From assembly GCA_963795385.1 (NCBI GenBank), contig CAWCHK010000003.1, positions 62,001-126,000 of the forward strand: a stretch of 64,000 bases of DNA, in the 5' to 3' direction. Both the position numbers and the translations under genes were made by a program. Under the pieces are notes generated by a model. The model had not been told where the DNA came from. It saw only the letters and a program-made list of their open reading frames with translations, and made no database searches. How positions within the stretch are numbered: the stretch's first letter is position 1; every line of letters begins with the position of its first letter. Source of the DNA: CAVURS01 sp963795385. Its GTDB lineage: Bacteria > Actinomycetota > Actinomycetes > Actinomycetales > CAVURS01. Below are positions 24,711 through 34,462 of the stretch, piece after piece.

Positions 24711-27700
24711 GCGGCGCCGGCCTCCTGGACGACGATGCGGGAGCCGCTGCGGGACTTGCGCACCTCCAGCTGGGCCGGGATCCGGGTCCGCAGGTCGGCG
24801 ACGTGGCTGACCAGCCCGACCGAACGGCCGCCCTCGCGCAGCCCGTCGAGCACCGTCATCACCTCGTCGAGCGTCTCCTCGTCCAGCATCCCGAAGCCCT
24901 CGTCGATGAACAGGGTCTGCATCACCGCACCGCCGGCCTCGGCCTGCACGGCATCGGCCAGGCCCAGCGCGAGCGACAACGAGGCCAGGAACGACTCGCC
25001 GCCGGACAGGGTCGCCGTGTCGCGCTCGACGCCGGTCCAGCCGTCGACCACGCGGAGCCCGAGGCCGCTGCGGACGCCGCCCTTGGCGAGGGCATCGGTG
25101 TGGACCAGGCTGTAGCGCCCGTCGGACATCACCAGCAGCCGCTCGGTCGCGGCGGCGGCCACCTCCTCCAGCCGGGAGGCCAGGACGTAGGACGAGAGCC
25201 TCATCCGCAGCACGTTGTCGCCGCCCGTGCCCTCGACGCAGCGGGCCAGGTCGTCGACCAGGGTGCTCTCCTGCAGGAGCCCGGCGCTGCGCTCCTCGTG
25301 CTCGACCAGCTCGGCGGCCAGCCGTTGCAGGGCCACCCGGGCCGACTCCACCCGGGCGTGGGACTGGTCGGCCGCGCGTCGCCGGGCGGCTGCCGCCGAC
25401 TCGGCTTCGAGCAGCGCCGACAGGACCGGAGGGGGCGCCGCGGCCGCGGCCATCAGGGCGGGGTCCTGCAGCTGGGCGTGCACGCCGGCGACCAGCTCGT
25501 CGTGACCGGCCACAGATTCGGCCAGGGCGGTGATCTCGCTGTCGGGCAGGACGGCACCGATGGCGCTCGACAGGTCGTCGAAACCGGCTGCAGCGCAGGC
25601 CTTCCCGGCGTCGGCGATGGCGAAGCGGGTGGCCTCGTCCAAGCGTTCGTGGTCCGTCAGGGCCTGGAGCAGTCGGCTCAGGGCCACCACCTCGCCCTCG
25701 ATCCGGGCCGCGCGGGCGTCGACGTCGGCGTCCGCGCCGCGCAGCCGCTCGAGGCGGGCGGTCAGGCTCCCGGCCTGGTTGGCCGCCGCCGTGGCCGTGG
25801 CCGCGTGCGCGGCCGACTCGGCCCGCATCCGGGCGGCCAGCCGGGCCAGCTCTTCGACCTGCCCCTGCAGGGCCAGCAGCTCACCGGCGTGCGCCGCGAC
25901 CCGGTCAGCGGCGTCGACGGTGGCGGCGAGGTCGGCCTTGGCCGTGGCGATCTGTGCCTTGACGCCCTTCACCGTCGCTCCGGCCGCACGCCGCGTCTCG
26001 TCATCCAAGCCGGACCGCAGCGAGGCGAGGTGCTCGCGGGCGCTGCCGAGCGCCTGGTCGGCGTCGAAGGCCGCCTGCTGGGCGGCCCGCTCCGCGACCT
26101 CGCTGACCGCGACCGGGTTGGCCGCCGCCGGCGCTGGGTGCTCGTGTGCGCCGCAGACGGGGCACGGCTCACCGTCGACCAGGACGGCGGACAGCTCGGT
26201 CGCGATGCCGGCGAGGCGCCGCTCGCGCAGGGTCAGCCAGTGCTCCTTCAGCGTCAACGCCTCGTCCCGGCGCTCGCGGGCAGAGACCTCGGCCGTGGCG
26301 ACCTCGGCCTCCAGCCGGGTCCGCGCCGCGAGCGACCGCTGGAGGCGCTCGAGGTCGTGCAGCGCCGCCTCGGCCGCGGGCTGACGCGCGGCCGCGGCCT
26401 TCAGCTGGTCCAGGCGCTCGAGCGATGCCGTACGGCGCTGGCCGGCCTTCGCCTGCTCCGCGAGCGCCGCGTCGGCGGACAGCGCAGCGGCGGTGGCCAG
26501 GCCGGTGGCCTCGGCCTGCAGGGCCCGCTGCTCCGCCAGGGCCGTGGCGGCCTCCCGCGCGTCGGTGAGCCGGCCCAGCTCCTGGCGGCCTTCGGCGGCG
26601 GCCGTCTCGATCGCCAGCCGACCTGCGCCCGAGAGAGCGGCGGGGACGGCGGCCCGGGCGCCCTCGAGCGCGCTGGCCGCCGCCTGCACCTCGGCGTCCA
26701 GCCGGGCGGTCGTGGTGAGGTGCGGCACGAGCGGTGCCGCGCGGCGGGCCCGCGCCAGCCGGACCCGGCGCTCCTCCTGCTCGGGCTCGCCGTCGAGCAG
26801 GTGCGCGGCCTCGGCGGCCAGGGTCGCCAGTCGGGCCTGGCGCGCCGCCAGGTCGCGCCCGGTCGCCAGCGCGGCAGCAGCGGCCTCGGCGTCGGCCGTC
26901 GCGGACAGCGCCTCCTGGGCGGCCGTCTCGACCTGGGCGGCGGCGTGCGCGGCCAGGTCGGTGAGCCGGGCCGCCGGACCGTCGCCGGGCGGGCCGGCCT
27001 CGGCGGCCTCGCTCGACCCCGTCGGCTCGTCCGGGTCGCCCGGCTCATCGGATCGCTCCGGGCCGGGCAGCTGAGCCGCGTGCTCGTCGGCGCGGGCGAG
27101 CAGCTCGTCCCTGCGGCTGCGTACCGCGGCCACCTCGCGGCCGAGCGCGCGGCGGCGCTCGGACAGCCAGGCCTCGACGTCCGAGTAGAGCCGGGTCGCG
27201 AACAGCTGCTCGAGCAGCCCTCGCCGCGACTCCGCGTCCGCTCGCAGGAACGCAGCGAACTCGCCCTGCGGCAGCAGCACGACCTTGGTGAACTGGTCCA
27301 GCCGCATGCCCACCAGGTCCTGCAGCAGCAGGCCGGCCTCGTCGGCCCGGGTCGTCACGGTCTCCCACCGCTGGCCGACCTGCTCGCGCAGGATCACCGC
27401 GCCCTTCTCGGCGGTGGTGCCGGTGCCGCGCTTCTTCGGCCGGTGCCACTCCGGACTGCGCGTGATCTCGAGCCGGCGCCCGGCGAGGGTCAGCTCCAGC
27501 CGCACCTCCGGGCGCGCAGTGTCGGGTGCGTGGTCGCTGCGCAGGTGCGGCCGCGCCGTGCCGCGCGCGCCGGGCAGCCGGCCGTAGAGCGCGTAGCAGA
27601 CCGCGTCCAGCACGCTGGACTTGCCGGCCCCGGTAGGCCCGTGCAGCAGGAAGAGACCGGATGCCGCGAGCTCGTCGAAGTCGACCGACTCGGCTCCCGC

Positions 27701-27742
27701 GAACGGGCCAAAAGCGTTGAGCTGCAAGCGATGTAGCCTCAT
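24707..27742 (-). CDS. sbcC: Nuclease SbcCD subunit C, SMC family ATPase
   Basis: SbcC/Rad50-type ATPase (1011 residues) that with SbcD cleaves DNA hairpins and processes double-strand breaks. Walker A is GPTGAGKSSVLDAV (residues 35-48); long Ala/Glu/Arg-rich coiled coils follow; the zinc hook CPVC (in DGEPCPVCGAHEHP) is near residue 527; the ABC signature is LSGGESFLASLSLALG and Walker B is TLFIDEGFGMLDEE. Residues 215-250 carry a low-complexity insert (Gly/Pro/Glu/Ser). It overlaps sbcD by four bases. Confidence 0.96.
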   Translation of the reverse strand: MRLHRLQLNAFGPFAGAESVDFDELAASGLFLLHGPTGAGKSSVLDAVCYALYGRLPGARGTARPHLRSDHAPDTARPEVRLELTLAGRRLEITRSPEWHRPKKRGTGTTAEKGAVILREQVGQRWETVTTRADEAGLLLQDLVGMRLDQFTKVVLLPQGEFAAFLRADAESRRGLLEQLFATRLYSDVEAWLSERRRALGREVAAVRSRRDELLARADEHAAQLPGPERSDEPGDPDEPTGSSEAAEAGPPGDGPAARLTDLAAHAAAQVETAAQEALSATADAEAAAAALATGRDLAARQARLATLAAEAAHLLDGEPEQEERRVRLARARRAAPLVPHLTTTARLDAEVQAAASALEGARAAVPAALSGAGRLAIETAAAEGRQELGRLTDAREAATALAEQRALQAEATGLATAAALSADAALAEQAKAGQRRTASLERLDQLKAAAARQPAAEAALHDLERLQRSLAARTRLEAEVATAEVSARERRDEALTLKEHWLTLRERRLAGIATELSAVLVDGEPCPVCGAHEHPAPAAANPVAVSEVAERAAQQAAFDADQALGSAREHLASLRSGLDDETRRAAGATVKGVKAQIATAKADLAATVDAADRVAAHAGELLALQGQVEELARLAARMRAESAAHAATATAAANQAGSLTARLERLRGADADVDARAARIEGEVVALSRLLQALTDHERLDEATRFAIADAGKACAAAGFDDLSSAIGAVLPDSEITALAESVAGHDELVAGVHAQLQDPALMAAAAAPPPVLSALLEAESAAAARRRAADQSHARVESARVALQRLAAELVEHEERSAGLLQESTLVDDLARCVEGTGGDNVLRMRLSSYVLASRLEEVAAAATERLLVMSDGRYSLVHTDALAKGGVRSGLGLRVVDGWTGVERDTATLSGGESFLASLSLALGLADAVQAEAGGAVMQTLFIDEGFGMLDEETLDEVMTVLDGLREGGRSVGLVSHVADLRTRIPAQLEVRKSRSGSRIVVQEAGAA

Positions 27743-28938
27743 GCGGCACCTGCGTCCCGGCCTGCGGCGGGGGGCCGGAGTGGCTCGGCGCCAGGATCGC
27801 GCACGGCCTCGAGGGCGGTCTGCAGCAGGGCGCGCTCGGCGTCAGTGGCGGGGCTGCCACCACGGGCGTGCTCGAGGAAGTCGCAACAGACATCCAGGTC
27901 GTCGCGCCCCCGCACCCGGGTGGCGTAGTCGCGCAATGACGTGGCGGCCCCGGCCGGCTCGAACGTCAGCACCAGGGTGTGGGGGAAGCGGGCCCGCAGC
28001 CGGTCCATCGCAGAGCGCGGCCGCCCGGCGTCGGTCAGTGTCACCTGGCAGTACGCCGACTCCGCCGCGGTCAGTGTGGGGTCGTCGAGCAGCTGCTCCA
28101 GCTCGCCGCGGAGCACGGCGAGCGGCCGGGTCACCGGGGCCGCGACGAAGTCCACCCCGCGTACGCCGCCGGCATCGAGCTCGACCAGCCACGACCCCTT
28201 GCGCTGGTCGACCTCGGAGAACGAGTAGGCCACGGGCGACCCGGAGTAGCGGACGGTCTCGGCCAGCGACGTGCGGCCGTGCAGGTGACCCAGCGCCACG
28301 TAGTCGACCCCGTCGAAGACGCCGGTCGGCACCGCCGCCACGCCGCCGACGCTGATGTCCCGCTCGGAGTCGCTGGGCACGCCGCCGATCACGAAGGCGT
28401 GGGCGGCGACGACCGAGCGCGGGCCCGGGGAGCGGCCGGCCAGGTCGGCCCGGACGGCGTCCATCGCCCGGGACAGGACGCTCTGGTGGGACAGCACGGC
28501 GTCCGGCGGGAGGCCGAGCGCCGATCCCACCAGGCTCGGCTCGAGATAGGGGATGGGGTAGATCGCGACCGGGCCGTGGTCGTCCTCGAGCAGCACCGGC
28601 CGGCCGACCTGCCGCGGGTCGGTGCGCACGTGGACGCCGCCGAACGCCATGACCCGGGAGCCGAAGCCGAGCCGCTGGGCCGAGTCGTGGTTGCCGCTGC
28701 TCAGCACCACCTGGGCGCCCGCCTCGCGCAGCCGGACCAGGGCGTCGTCGAGCATCGCCACCGTGTCCACCGACGGGAGGGCGCGGTCGTAGACGTCACC
28801 GGCGACGAGCACGACGTCGACCTTCTCGGCGGCCACGACCTCGACCAGGTGGTCCAGGAAGCGGGCCTGGGCGTCCAGCATCCCGACCCGGTGGAACGTG
28901 CGTCCCAGGTGCCAGTCAGAGGTGTGGATCAGCCGCAC
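27739..28938 (-). CDS. sbcD: Nuclease SbcCD subunit D, exonuclease
   Basis: Mre11-type metallophosphoesterase (399 residues), the nuclease of SbcCD. All five phosphodiesterase motifs are visible: HTSDWHLGR, VLVAGDVYDRA, SSGNHDSAQR, VAAHAFV and GHLHGR. GTG 28938 is chosen because the protein then starts MRLIHTSDWH, as relatives do, although the frame stays open upstream. It is translationally coupled to sbcC and faces away from the gene at 29057. Confidence 0.95.
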   Translation of the reverse strand: MRLIHTSDWHLGRTFHRVGMLDAQARFLDHLVEVVAAEKVDVVLVAGDVYDRALPSVDTVAMLDDALVRLREAGAQVVLSSGNHDSAQRLGFGSRVMAFGGVHVRTDPRQVGRPVLLEDDHGPVAIYPIPYLEPSLVGSALGLPPDAVLSHQSVLSRAMDAVRADLAGRSPGPRSVVAAHAFVIGGVPSDSERDISVGGVAAVPTGVFDGVDYVALGHLHGRTSLAETVRYSGSPVAYSFSEVDQRKGSWLVELDAGGVRGVDFVAAPVTRPLAVLRGELEQLLDDPTLTAAESAYCQVTLTDAGRPRSAMDRLRARFPHTLVLTFEPAGAATSLRDYATRVRGRDDLDVCCDFLEHARGGSPATDAERALLQTALEAVRDPGAEPLRPPAAGRDAGAA

Positions 28939-29056
28939 GCCAGCGAATCTAAAGCCCGTCGGCGACACTCCCCGGGACCCGGGACGGCGAGGCGGGAAGT
29001 GACAGGGGGTGAGACGAGGTCTGGCCCCGACCTCCCGCGTGTGATTGGGTCCGGCC

Positions 29057-30544
29057 ATGGGTGACGAGGTCGCATCGCGGGCGTACACGCGGGAGGAGCG
29101 CCAGCGCTACCGCAAGCGGGTGCGCGAGTGCCTCGACGTCTTCGAGCAGATGCTGGCCCACTCGAGCTTCGACGTGGACAAGCCGCTGACCGGTCTGGAG
29201 ATCGAGCTCAACCTCGTGGACCGGGACTTCATCCCGGCCATGGCCAACGAGTCGGTGCTGGAGAAGATCGCCGACCCGGACTTCCAGACCGAGCTCGGGC
29301 AGTACAACATCGAGCTCAACGTCTCGCCCCGCCCGCTGTCCGGCGACAACGCCATCGAGCTCGAGCGGCTGCTCCGGGCCAGCCTCAACCACGCCGAGGC
29401 GCAGGCCAACAGCGTCGGCGCGCATATCGTCGCGATCGGCATCCTCCCCACCCTGACGCCGGAGAACTTCCACAACGAGTGGATGAGCGCGAACCCCCGC
29501 TACGCGATGCTGAACGAGGCCGTCTTCGCCGCCCGCGGCGAGGACCTCTTCATCGACATCGCCCACCCGGAGCCCGACGGCGAGCGGCTGGCGATGTACG
29601 CCGACAGCATCGCCCCCGAGTCGGCCTGCACCAGCGTCCAGCTGCACCTGCAGGTGAGCCCGCAGGCCTTCGCCCCGACCTGGAACGCCGCCCAGGCGCT
29701 GGTCGGCCCACAGCTGGCGCTGGGCGCGAACTCGCCGTACTTCTTCGGCAAGCGGCTGTGGGCCGAGACCCGGACCGAGCTCTTCCTGCAGGCGACCGAC
29801 ACGCGCTCGGTCGAGCTGAAGAACCAGGGGGTCCGCCCGCGGGTGTTCTTCGGCGAGCGCTGGATCACCTCGATCTTCGACCTGTTCGAGGAGAACGTGC
29901 GCTACTTCCCGGCCCTGCTCCCCGAGTCGACCGAGGAGGACCCGGCGGCGATCCTGGCCGCCGGCAGCGCGCCGCGGCTGCAAGAGCTGCGGCTGCACAA
30001 CGGCACGGTCTACCGCTGGAACCGGCCGGTCTACGACCTCGTCGACGGCAGGCCCCACCTCAGGGTCGAGAACCGCGTCCTGCCAGCGGGTCCCAGTGTC
30101 GTCGACACCGTGGCCAACGCGCTCTTCTACTACGGCGTCGTGCGCGTGCTCACCGAGGAGGACCGCCCGGTCTGGACCAAGATGAGCTTCGACGCCGCGC
30201 GGCACAACTTCACCGAGGGCTCGCGGCGCGGGATCGACGCCAGCCTCTACTGGCCCGGCTACGGCGAGCTCCCCGCGGACGAGCTGGTGCTGCGCCGGCT
30301 GCTGCCCCTGGCGCAGGAGGGGCTCAGCCGGTGGGGCGTCTCCGGCGCCGCCGTCGACCGCTATCTGGGCATCATCGAGGCCCGCTGCACCGGTGGTGTC
30401 AACGGTGCCTCCTGGCAGATCGCGGCCGTCGAGTCGCTCGAGGCCAAGGGCGCCGACCGACGTGCGGCCCTGCGGCAGATGCTCGAGCTCTACTGCCAGG
30501 GGATGAATGCCAACGAGCCGGTCCACACCTGGCCGGTCCCGTAG
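29057..30544 (+). CDS. Glutamate-cysteine ligase family protein
   Basis: A 495-residue carboxylate-amine ligase of the gamma-glutamylcysteine synthetase type. ATP/glutamate-binding segments include TGLEIELNLVD (about 35-45) and GQYNIELNVSPRPL. Further conserved parts are TSVQLHLQVSP and ARHNFTEGSRRG. Actinobacteria usually make mycothiol rather than glutathione, so the true product may not be glutathione; ergothioneine precursor synthesis (EgtA-like) or another gamma-glutamyl ligation is possible. It starts at ATG 29057, with a second ATG at 29045 in frame. A GNAT gene follows 32 bases later. Confidence 0.8.
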   Translation: MGDEVASRAYTREERQRYRKRVRECLDVFEQMLAHSSFDVDKPLTGLEIELNLVDRDFIPAMANESVLEKIADPDFQTELGQYNIELNVSPRPLSGDNAIELERLLRASLNHAEAQANSVGAHIVAIGILPTLTPENFHNEWMSANPRYAMLNEAVFAARGEDLFIDIAHPEPDGERLAMYADSIAPESACTSVQLHLQVSPQAFAPTWNAAQALVGPQLALGANSPYFFGKRLWAETRTELFLQATDTRSVELKNQGVRPRVFFGERWITSIFDLFEENVRYFPALLPESTEEDPAAILAAGSAPRLQELRLHNGTVYRWNRPVYDLVDGRPHLRVENRVLPAGPSVVDTVANALFYYGVVRVLTEEDRPVWTKMSFDAARHNFTEGSRRGIDASLYWPGYGELPADELVLRRLLPLAQEGLSRWGVSGAAVDRYLGIIEARCTGGVNGASWQIAAVESLEAKGADRRAALRQMLELYCQGMNANEPVHTWPVP

Positions 30545-30576
30545 GCCGCCGGAACCCCGACGAGCCGCGAACGACG

Positions 30577-31161
30577 TTGTCCTCCAACGAGATCAGGGTC
30601 TACGCGCTGCCCGCACGGCGACCGTCGACGGCGGCCGTCGTCGCGCTGGTGCGAGAGGTCATGGCCGAGGGGGCCGCGCTCGGGTGGGCGGGTGTCCCCA
30701 GCGAGGAGCAGGCCCGGAGCTGGTGGGAGCGCGTCACGGCTGCCGCCACCTCGGGCGACGGCGCGATCTCCGCGGCGTACGACGGGGACGAGCTCGTGGG
30801 TCTCGCACAGTGGCAGCGCTACGAGCTCGCACCCCAGGCGCACAACGCCGACCTGGACAAGGTGCTGGTCAGCAGCCGGTGCCGCGGCCGCGGCGTCGGG
30901 GCGGCGCTCGTCGAGGACATGCTGGCCCAGGCCCGCGCCGCCGGCGTGGAGACGGTGACGCTGCAGTGCCGGGGCAACAACCACGGCGCGATCCGGCTCT
31001 ACCGGCGGTGGGGCTTCGCCGAGTTCGGCCGGCTGCCCGACTTCGTGGGAGTGGGCGACGAGCGGTGGGACAAGGTCCTGATGGCGGTCGATCTGCGGAC
31101 CGGCGACGAACCCCTGGTCCGGCACGGCGATGACCCGGTGGGCGACGGCCACTCGCTGTGA
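30577..31161 (+). CDS. GNAT family N-acetyltransferase
   Basis: A 194-residue GNAT protein. The acetyl-CoA pocket is RCRGRGVGAALVEDMLAQAR and the downstream GNNHGAIRLYRRWGFAEFGR is the usual motif B. The TTG 30577 start (MSSNEIRVYALP) is the only start before the conserved domain with family-like length; the ribosome binding site is weak, so coupling with the upstream ligase is likely. Substrate unknown. Confidence 0.82.
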   Translation: MSSNEIRVYALPARRPSTAAVVALVREVMAEGAALGWAGVPSEEQARSWWERVTAAATSGDGAISAAYDGDELVGLAQWQRYELAPQAHNADLDKVLVSSRCRGRGVGAALVEDMLAQARAAGVETVTLQCRGNNHGAIRLYRRWGFAEFGRLPDFVGVGDERWDKVLMAVDLRTGDEPLVRHGDDPVGDGHSL

Positions 31162-31193
31162 CAGCGCGGCCTCGGCCGGGGTCCGGGGCCGGG

Positions 31194-32207
31194 TCAGAGG
31201 GAGCGGCGGCGGCCGGGCCGGGGGAGCTCGGCCAGGACGTCGTGGGCCGTCGTCGTCTCGTCGACCACCAGCAGCCGGACCGGGCCGACGCCGGCCTCGT
31301 CCAGCTCCTCCAGCAGGGCAGCCGTCCCGCTCTCGCCGTTCGACTCCAGCTCGGCCAGGACGACGGCGTGCCCGAGCTCGGCGTACTCGCGGCTCAGCCG
31401 GGCGGCCAGCCGGGCCCGCCACTCCAGTCCGGCGCCACCGTCGCGGTCGTCGCCGACCTCGGTGCCGATGATCGCGCGGGCCAGCAGGTCGCCGCGGACG
31501 ATCGCCGCGCTGGGGACCTCCTTGGCCAGGTCGCGGGCCAGCGCCGCCACACCGCCCATGCCGGTCAGCACCAGGACGCCGGGCCAGGGCGCTGACACGG
31601 GGCCCTTGGCCGGGGCTGCGGCCGGACCCGGATCGGCCGGATCGGCCGGATCGGCCGGGTGGGCCGGGTGGGCCGGTTCCGGCGGGGCGGTGGGGAAGAG
31701 CGCGGCGCCCTCGGGCAGAGCCGGCGCGGGGGCCTCACCGGCCTGGCCCTGCGGCTCGGTCTGAGGCTCGGGTTCAGCCTCCGGCTCGTCGAGCGGCTCC
31801 AGCAGCCGGCGGACGACGGCCCGGGACTGCTCCTTGAGCTGATCGTCGTCGGCGGTCCACCACCAGGCCCAGCTGAGCGTCCCGTCGCGGACGTCGATCA
31901 CGACGCCGACCTGCTGGCCGTCCAGGCTGCCGAAGACGCCGGCCTGACCCTCCTGGAAGGAGAGCGGCTCCCCCTGACCGGCGAGCGTGGACTCCAGCAG
32001 CACGTGCCCGGAGTCGTTGCGCCGGATGACCGCCCGCTCGGCGTGCTGCAGGCCTGCGCCCTGGGTCCAGGCCTCGTAGTCGAGGTCGACCGCGCCGGAC
32101 CGCCTGGCGATCACGGTGACCCGCGCGACGAAGGGGCCGGAGTGGGGGCCGTCCCCGCTGCCCCAATAGGTCCCGGGCACGGCGCGCAGCCGTTCCAGGA
32201 TCGTCAT
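31194..32207 (-). CDS. Lipocalin-like domain fused to a degenerate P-loop kinase-like domain
   Basis: A 337-residue protein with two parts. The N-terminal 145 residues look like a FABP/lipocalin-type barrel (YWGSGDGPHSGPFVARVTV, VLLESTLAGQGEPLSF, LSWAWWWTADDD). A Pro/Ala/Glu-rich linker holds repeated PADPADPAHPAHPAE from 9-base DNA repeats (about 31630-31675). The C-terminal 125 residues resemble a small-molecule kinase such as gluconate or adenylylsulfate kinase, but the P-loop reads TGMGGVAALARDLA, lacking the Lys-Ser/Thr of Walker A. A pseudo-kinase role is therefore possible. Function unknown. Confidence 0.65.
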   Translation of the reverse strand: MTILERLRAVPGTYWGSGDGPHSGPFVARVTVIARRSGAVDLDYEAWTQGAGLQHAERAVIRRNDSGHVLLESTLAGQGEPLSFQEGQAGVFGSLDGQQVGVVIDVRDGTLSWAWWWTADDDQLKEQSRAVVRRLLEPLDEPEAEPEPQTEPQGQAGEAPAPALPEGAALFPTAPPEPAHPAHPADPADPADPGPAAAPAKGPVSAPWPGVLVLTGMGGVAALARDLAKEVPSAAIVRGDLLARAIIGTEVGDDRDGGAGLEWRARLAARLSREYAELGHAVVLAELESNGESGTAALLEELDEAGVGPVRLLVVDETTTAHDVLAELPRPGRRRSL

Positions 32208-32357
32208 GCGGGCTTCCTTCGGTTCCAGGTGGGGGTCCGCTCAGCGTAGCGGCCCGGGCGCGGGCGGCCGGACGGCGCCGAAGGTACTCAGCGGCCGACG
32301 GGCCCGGCGTACGGCCGGTCGAACCGGGCATCGTGACGGCCGTGCCAGGCTGGCCCG

Positions 32358-32957
32358 ATGGGCGACCTGGTGCTGCTGCGTCACGGCGAGACGGAGTGGT
32401 CGAGGTCCGGACGTCACACCGGGCGCACGGACGTCCCGCTGACGGCGTACGGCGAGCAGCAGGCCCGGGCCGCCGGCGCCCTCCTGGCCGGACGGACCTT
32501 CTCCCTGGTCCTGACCAGCCCGCTGCAACGGGCGGCTCGCACCGCGCAGCTGGCCGGGCTGGGCCACGCCGAGGTCGAGCCCGACCTGGTCGAGTGGGAC
32601 TACGGCGGGTTCGAGGGCCTGACGACCCCCGAGATCCGCCAGGCCGGCCGGCCCGGGTGGCGGATCTTCCACGACGGCGTCGCGCCCGGCGGCCCGGGGC
32701 AGACGCCCGGCGAGGACCTGGCCGACGTCGCAGCCCGCGGCCTGCGGGTCCTGGAGCGGGTGCGGCCGGTCCTGGCCGATGGTGACGTGGCGCTGGTCGG
32801 CCACGGGCACGCGTTGCGGGTGTTGGCGACCGTGTGGCTGGGCCGGCCCCCGGACCTGGCGGCCCAGATCGTCCTCGGCTCCGGGTCGGTCAGCGAGCTC
32901 GGTGAGGAGCACGACGTCCCGGCCATCCTGAGCTGGAACCGCGCCGGCCCGCAGTGA
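32358..32957 (+). CDS. Histidine phosphatase family protein
   Basis: Phosphoglycerate mutase-like phosphatase (199 residues). The catalytic RHGE is at LLRHGETEWSRSGRHTGRTD (about residues 6-25), with the second histidine in LVGHGHALRV and the acidic E in LVEWDYGGFEG. The bacterial homologues include CobC-like and broad-specificity sugar phosphatases; the substrate cannot be read. It overlaps the open frame of rarA only if rarA uses an upstream start. Confidence 0.88.
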   Translation: MGDLVLLRHGETEWSRSGRHTGRTDVPLTAYGEQQARAAGALLAGRTFSLVLTSPLQRAARTAQLAGLGHAEVEPDLVEWDYGGFEGLTTPEIRQAGRPGWRIFHDGVAPGGPGQTPGEDLADVAARGLRVLERVRPVLADGDVALVGHGHALRVLATVWLGRPPDLAAQIVLGSGSVSELGEEHDVPAILSWNRAGPQ

Positions 32958-33007
32958 GCCTCGGCGCCGTCCAGGTGTTGTCCGACCCGGCGGATAGCCT
33001 GCCGGTC

Positions 33008-34408
33008 GTGCCGGACCTGTTCTCCACCGAGGCCGACGACCCCTTCGGCGGTGCGGCCGGCTTCGCCGAGGACTCCGACGAGCCGGGGTCGACTCGGCCG
33101 CGGGCGCCCCTGGCGGTGCGGATGCGCCCGCGCAGCCTTGACGAGGTGGTCGGCCAGCAGCACCTGCTCAAGGACGGCGCCCCCCTGCGTCGGCTGGTCG
33201 AGGGCGCCGGTGGCCGGGCCGGCGCCGCGTCCGTGATCCTCTGGGGGCCGCCGGGCACGGGCAAGACCACGCTCGCCCATCTGGTGGCTCGCGCGACCGG
33301 CCGGGCGTTCAGCGAGCTGTCGGCCGTCACCGCTGGCGTCAAGGATGTCCGCCGGGTGATGGACGAGGCGCGCACCGCACGCGACCTGCACCACCGCGAG
33401 ACCGTGCTCTTCCTCGACGAGATCCACCGCTTCACCAAGGCCCAGCAGGACGCCCTGCTCCCAGGGGTGGAGAACCGCTGGATCGTCCTGGTCGCGGCCA
33501 CCACCGAGAACCCGTCGTTCAGCGTCATCTCGCCCCTGCTCTCGCGCTCCCTGCTCCTGACCTTGCGCCCGCTGGAGGACGACGACATCCGGGACCTGCT
33601 GGGGCGGGCCGCGACTGACGAGCACGGCCTGGCCGGAGAGGTCACCCTCGACGAGGCGGCCACGGAGCACCTCGTGCGTACGGCGGGGGGCGACGCCCGG
33701 CGCGCGCTGACCGCTCTCGAGGCCGCGGCGGGCGCCGCCCTGGAGCGGGCCGGCGATGGTGCCCGGCGACCGGTGTCGATCACCCGGCCGGATGCCGAGT
33801 CGGCGCTCGACCAGGCTGCTGTCCGCTACGACCGGGCGGGCGACCAGCACTACGACGTCGCGAGCGCGCTGATCAAGTCGATGCGCGGGTCGGACGTGGA
33901 CGCCTCACTGCACTATCTGGCCCGGATGCTGGAGGCGGGCGAGGATCCCCGCTTCGTGGCCCGGCGGATCGTGATCGCGGCGAGCGAGGACGTCGGGATG
34001 GCCGACCCCTCGGCGTTGCAGACAGCAGTCGCGGCGATGCACGCCGTGGCCCAGATCGGCATGCCCGAGGCGCGGATCGTGCTGGCGCAGGCTGTCGTCC
34101 ACCTGGCGATGGCGCCGAAGTCCAACGCGGCGTACCGCGGGATCAATGCGGCGATCTCCGACATCCGTGAGGGCCTCGGCGGCCCGGTGCCCGTGCACCT
34201 GCGCGGCTCGGGCTACGCGGGAGCGCAGCGGCTCGGCCATGGCAAGGGCTACGAGTACCCGCACGACGACGAGCTCGGCGTGCTGGCGCAGCAGTACGCG
34301 CCGGACGACGTGGTGGGCCGGGAGTACTACCAGCCGACGGATCGGGGCGCCGAGCGCGAGCTGGGGACCCGGCTGGCCCGGCTCCGGCAGATCCTGCGCG
34401 GTCAGTAG
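33008..34408 (+). CDS. rarA: Replication-associated recombination protein RarA
   Basis: MgsA/RarA AAA+ ATPase (466 residues) acting at stalled replication forks. Walker A is WGPPGTGKTTLAHLVA, Walker B is VLFLDEIHRFTKAQQDALLP, and the C-terminal tetramerisation domain has RGSDVDASLHYLARMLEAGE and MALAPKS-like MAPKSNAAYR. GTG 33008 is preferred because the family begins MPDLF; the frame is open from 32954. A conserved position before alaS-ruvX in actinobacteria. Confidence 0.94.
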   Translation: MPDLFSTEADDPFGGAAGFAEDSDEPGSTRPRAPLAVRMRPRSLDEVVGQQHLLKDGAPLRRLVEGAGGRAGAASVILWGPPGTGKTTLAHLVARATGRAFSELSAVTAGVKDVRRVMDEARTARDLHHRETVLFLDEIHRFTKAQQDALLPGVENRWIVLVAATTENPSFSVISPLLSRSLLLTLRPLEDDDIRDLLGRAATDEHGLAGEVTLDEAATEHLVRTAGGDARRALTALEAAAGAALERAGDGARRPVSITRPDAESALDQAAVRYDRAGDQHYDVASALIKSMRGSDVDASLHYLARMLEAGEDPRFVARRIVIAASEDVGMADPSALQTAVAAMHAVAQIGMPEARIVLAQAVVHLAMAPKSNAAYRGINAAISDIREGLGGPVPVHLRGSGYAGAQRLGHGKGYEYPHDDELGVLAQQYAPDDVVGREYYQPTDRGAERELGTRLARLRQILRGQ

Positions 34409-34462
34409 CGCGGGTCCTGCGCGGTGTCCCTGGTCGTCGAGCACCCTGCGCGCCGAGGCGGG

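Noticed and set aside
24803..27736. A 977-residue plus-strand open frame opposite sbcC
   Set aside because: Shadow of sbcC; sbcC shows Walker motifs, zinc hook and signature on the minus strand.
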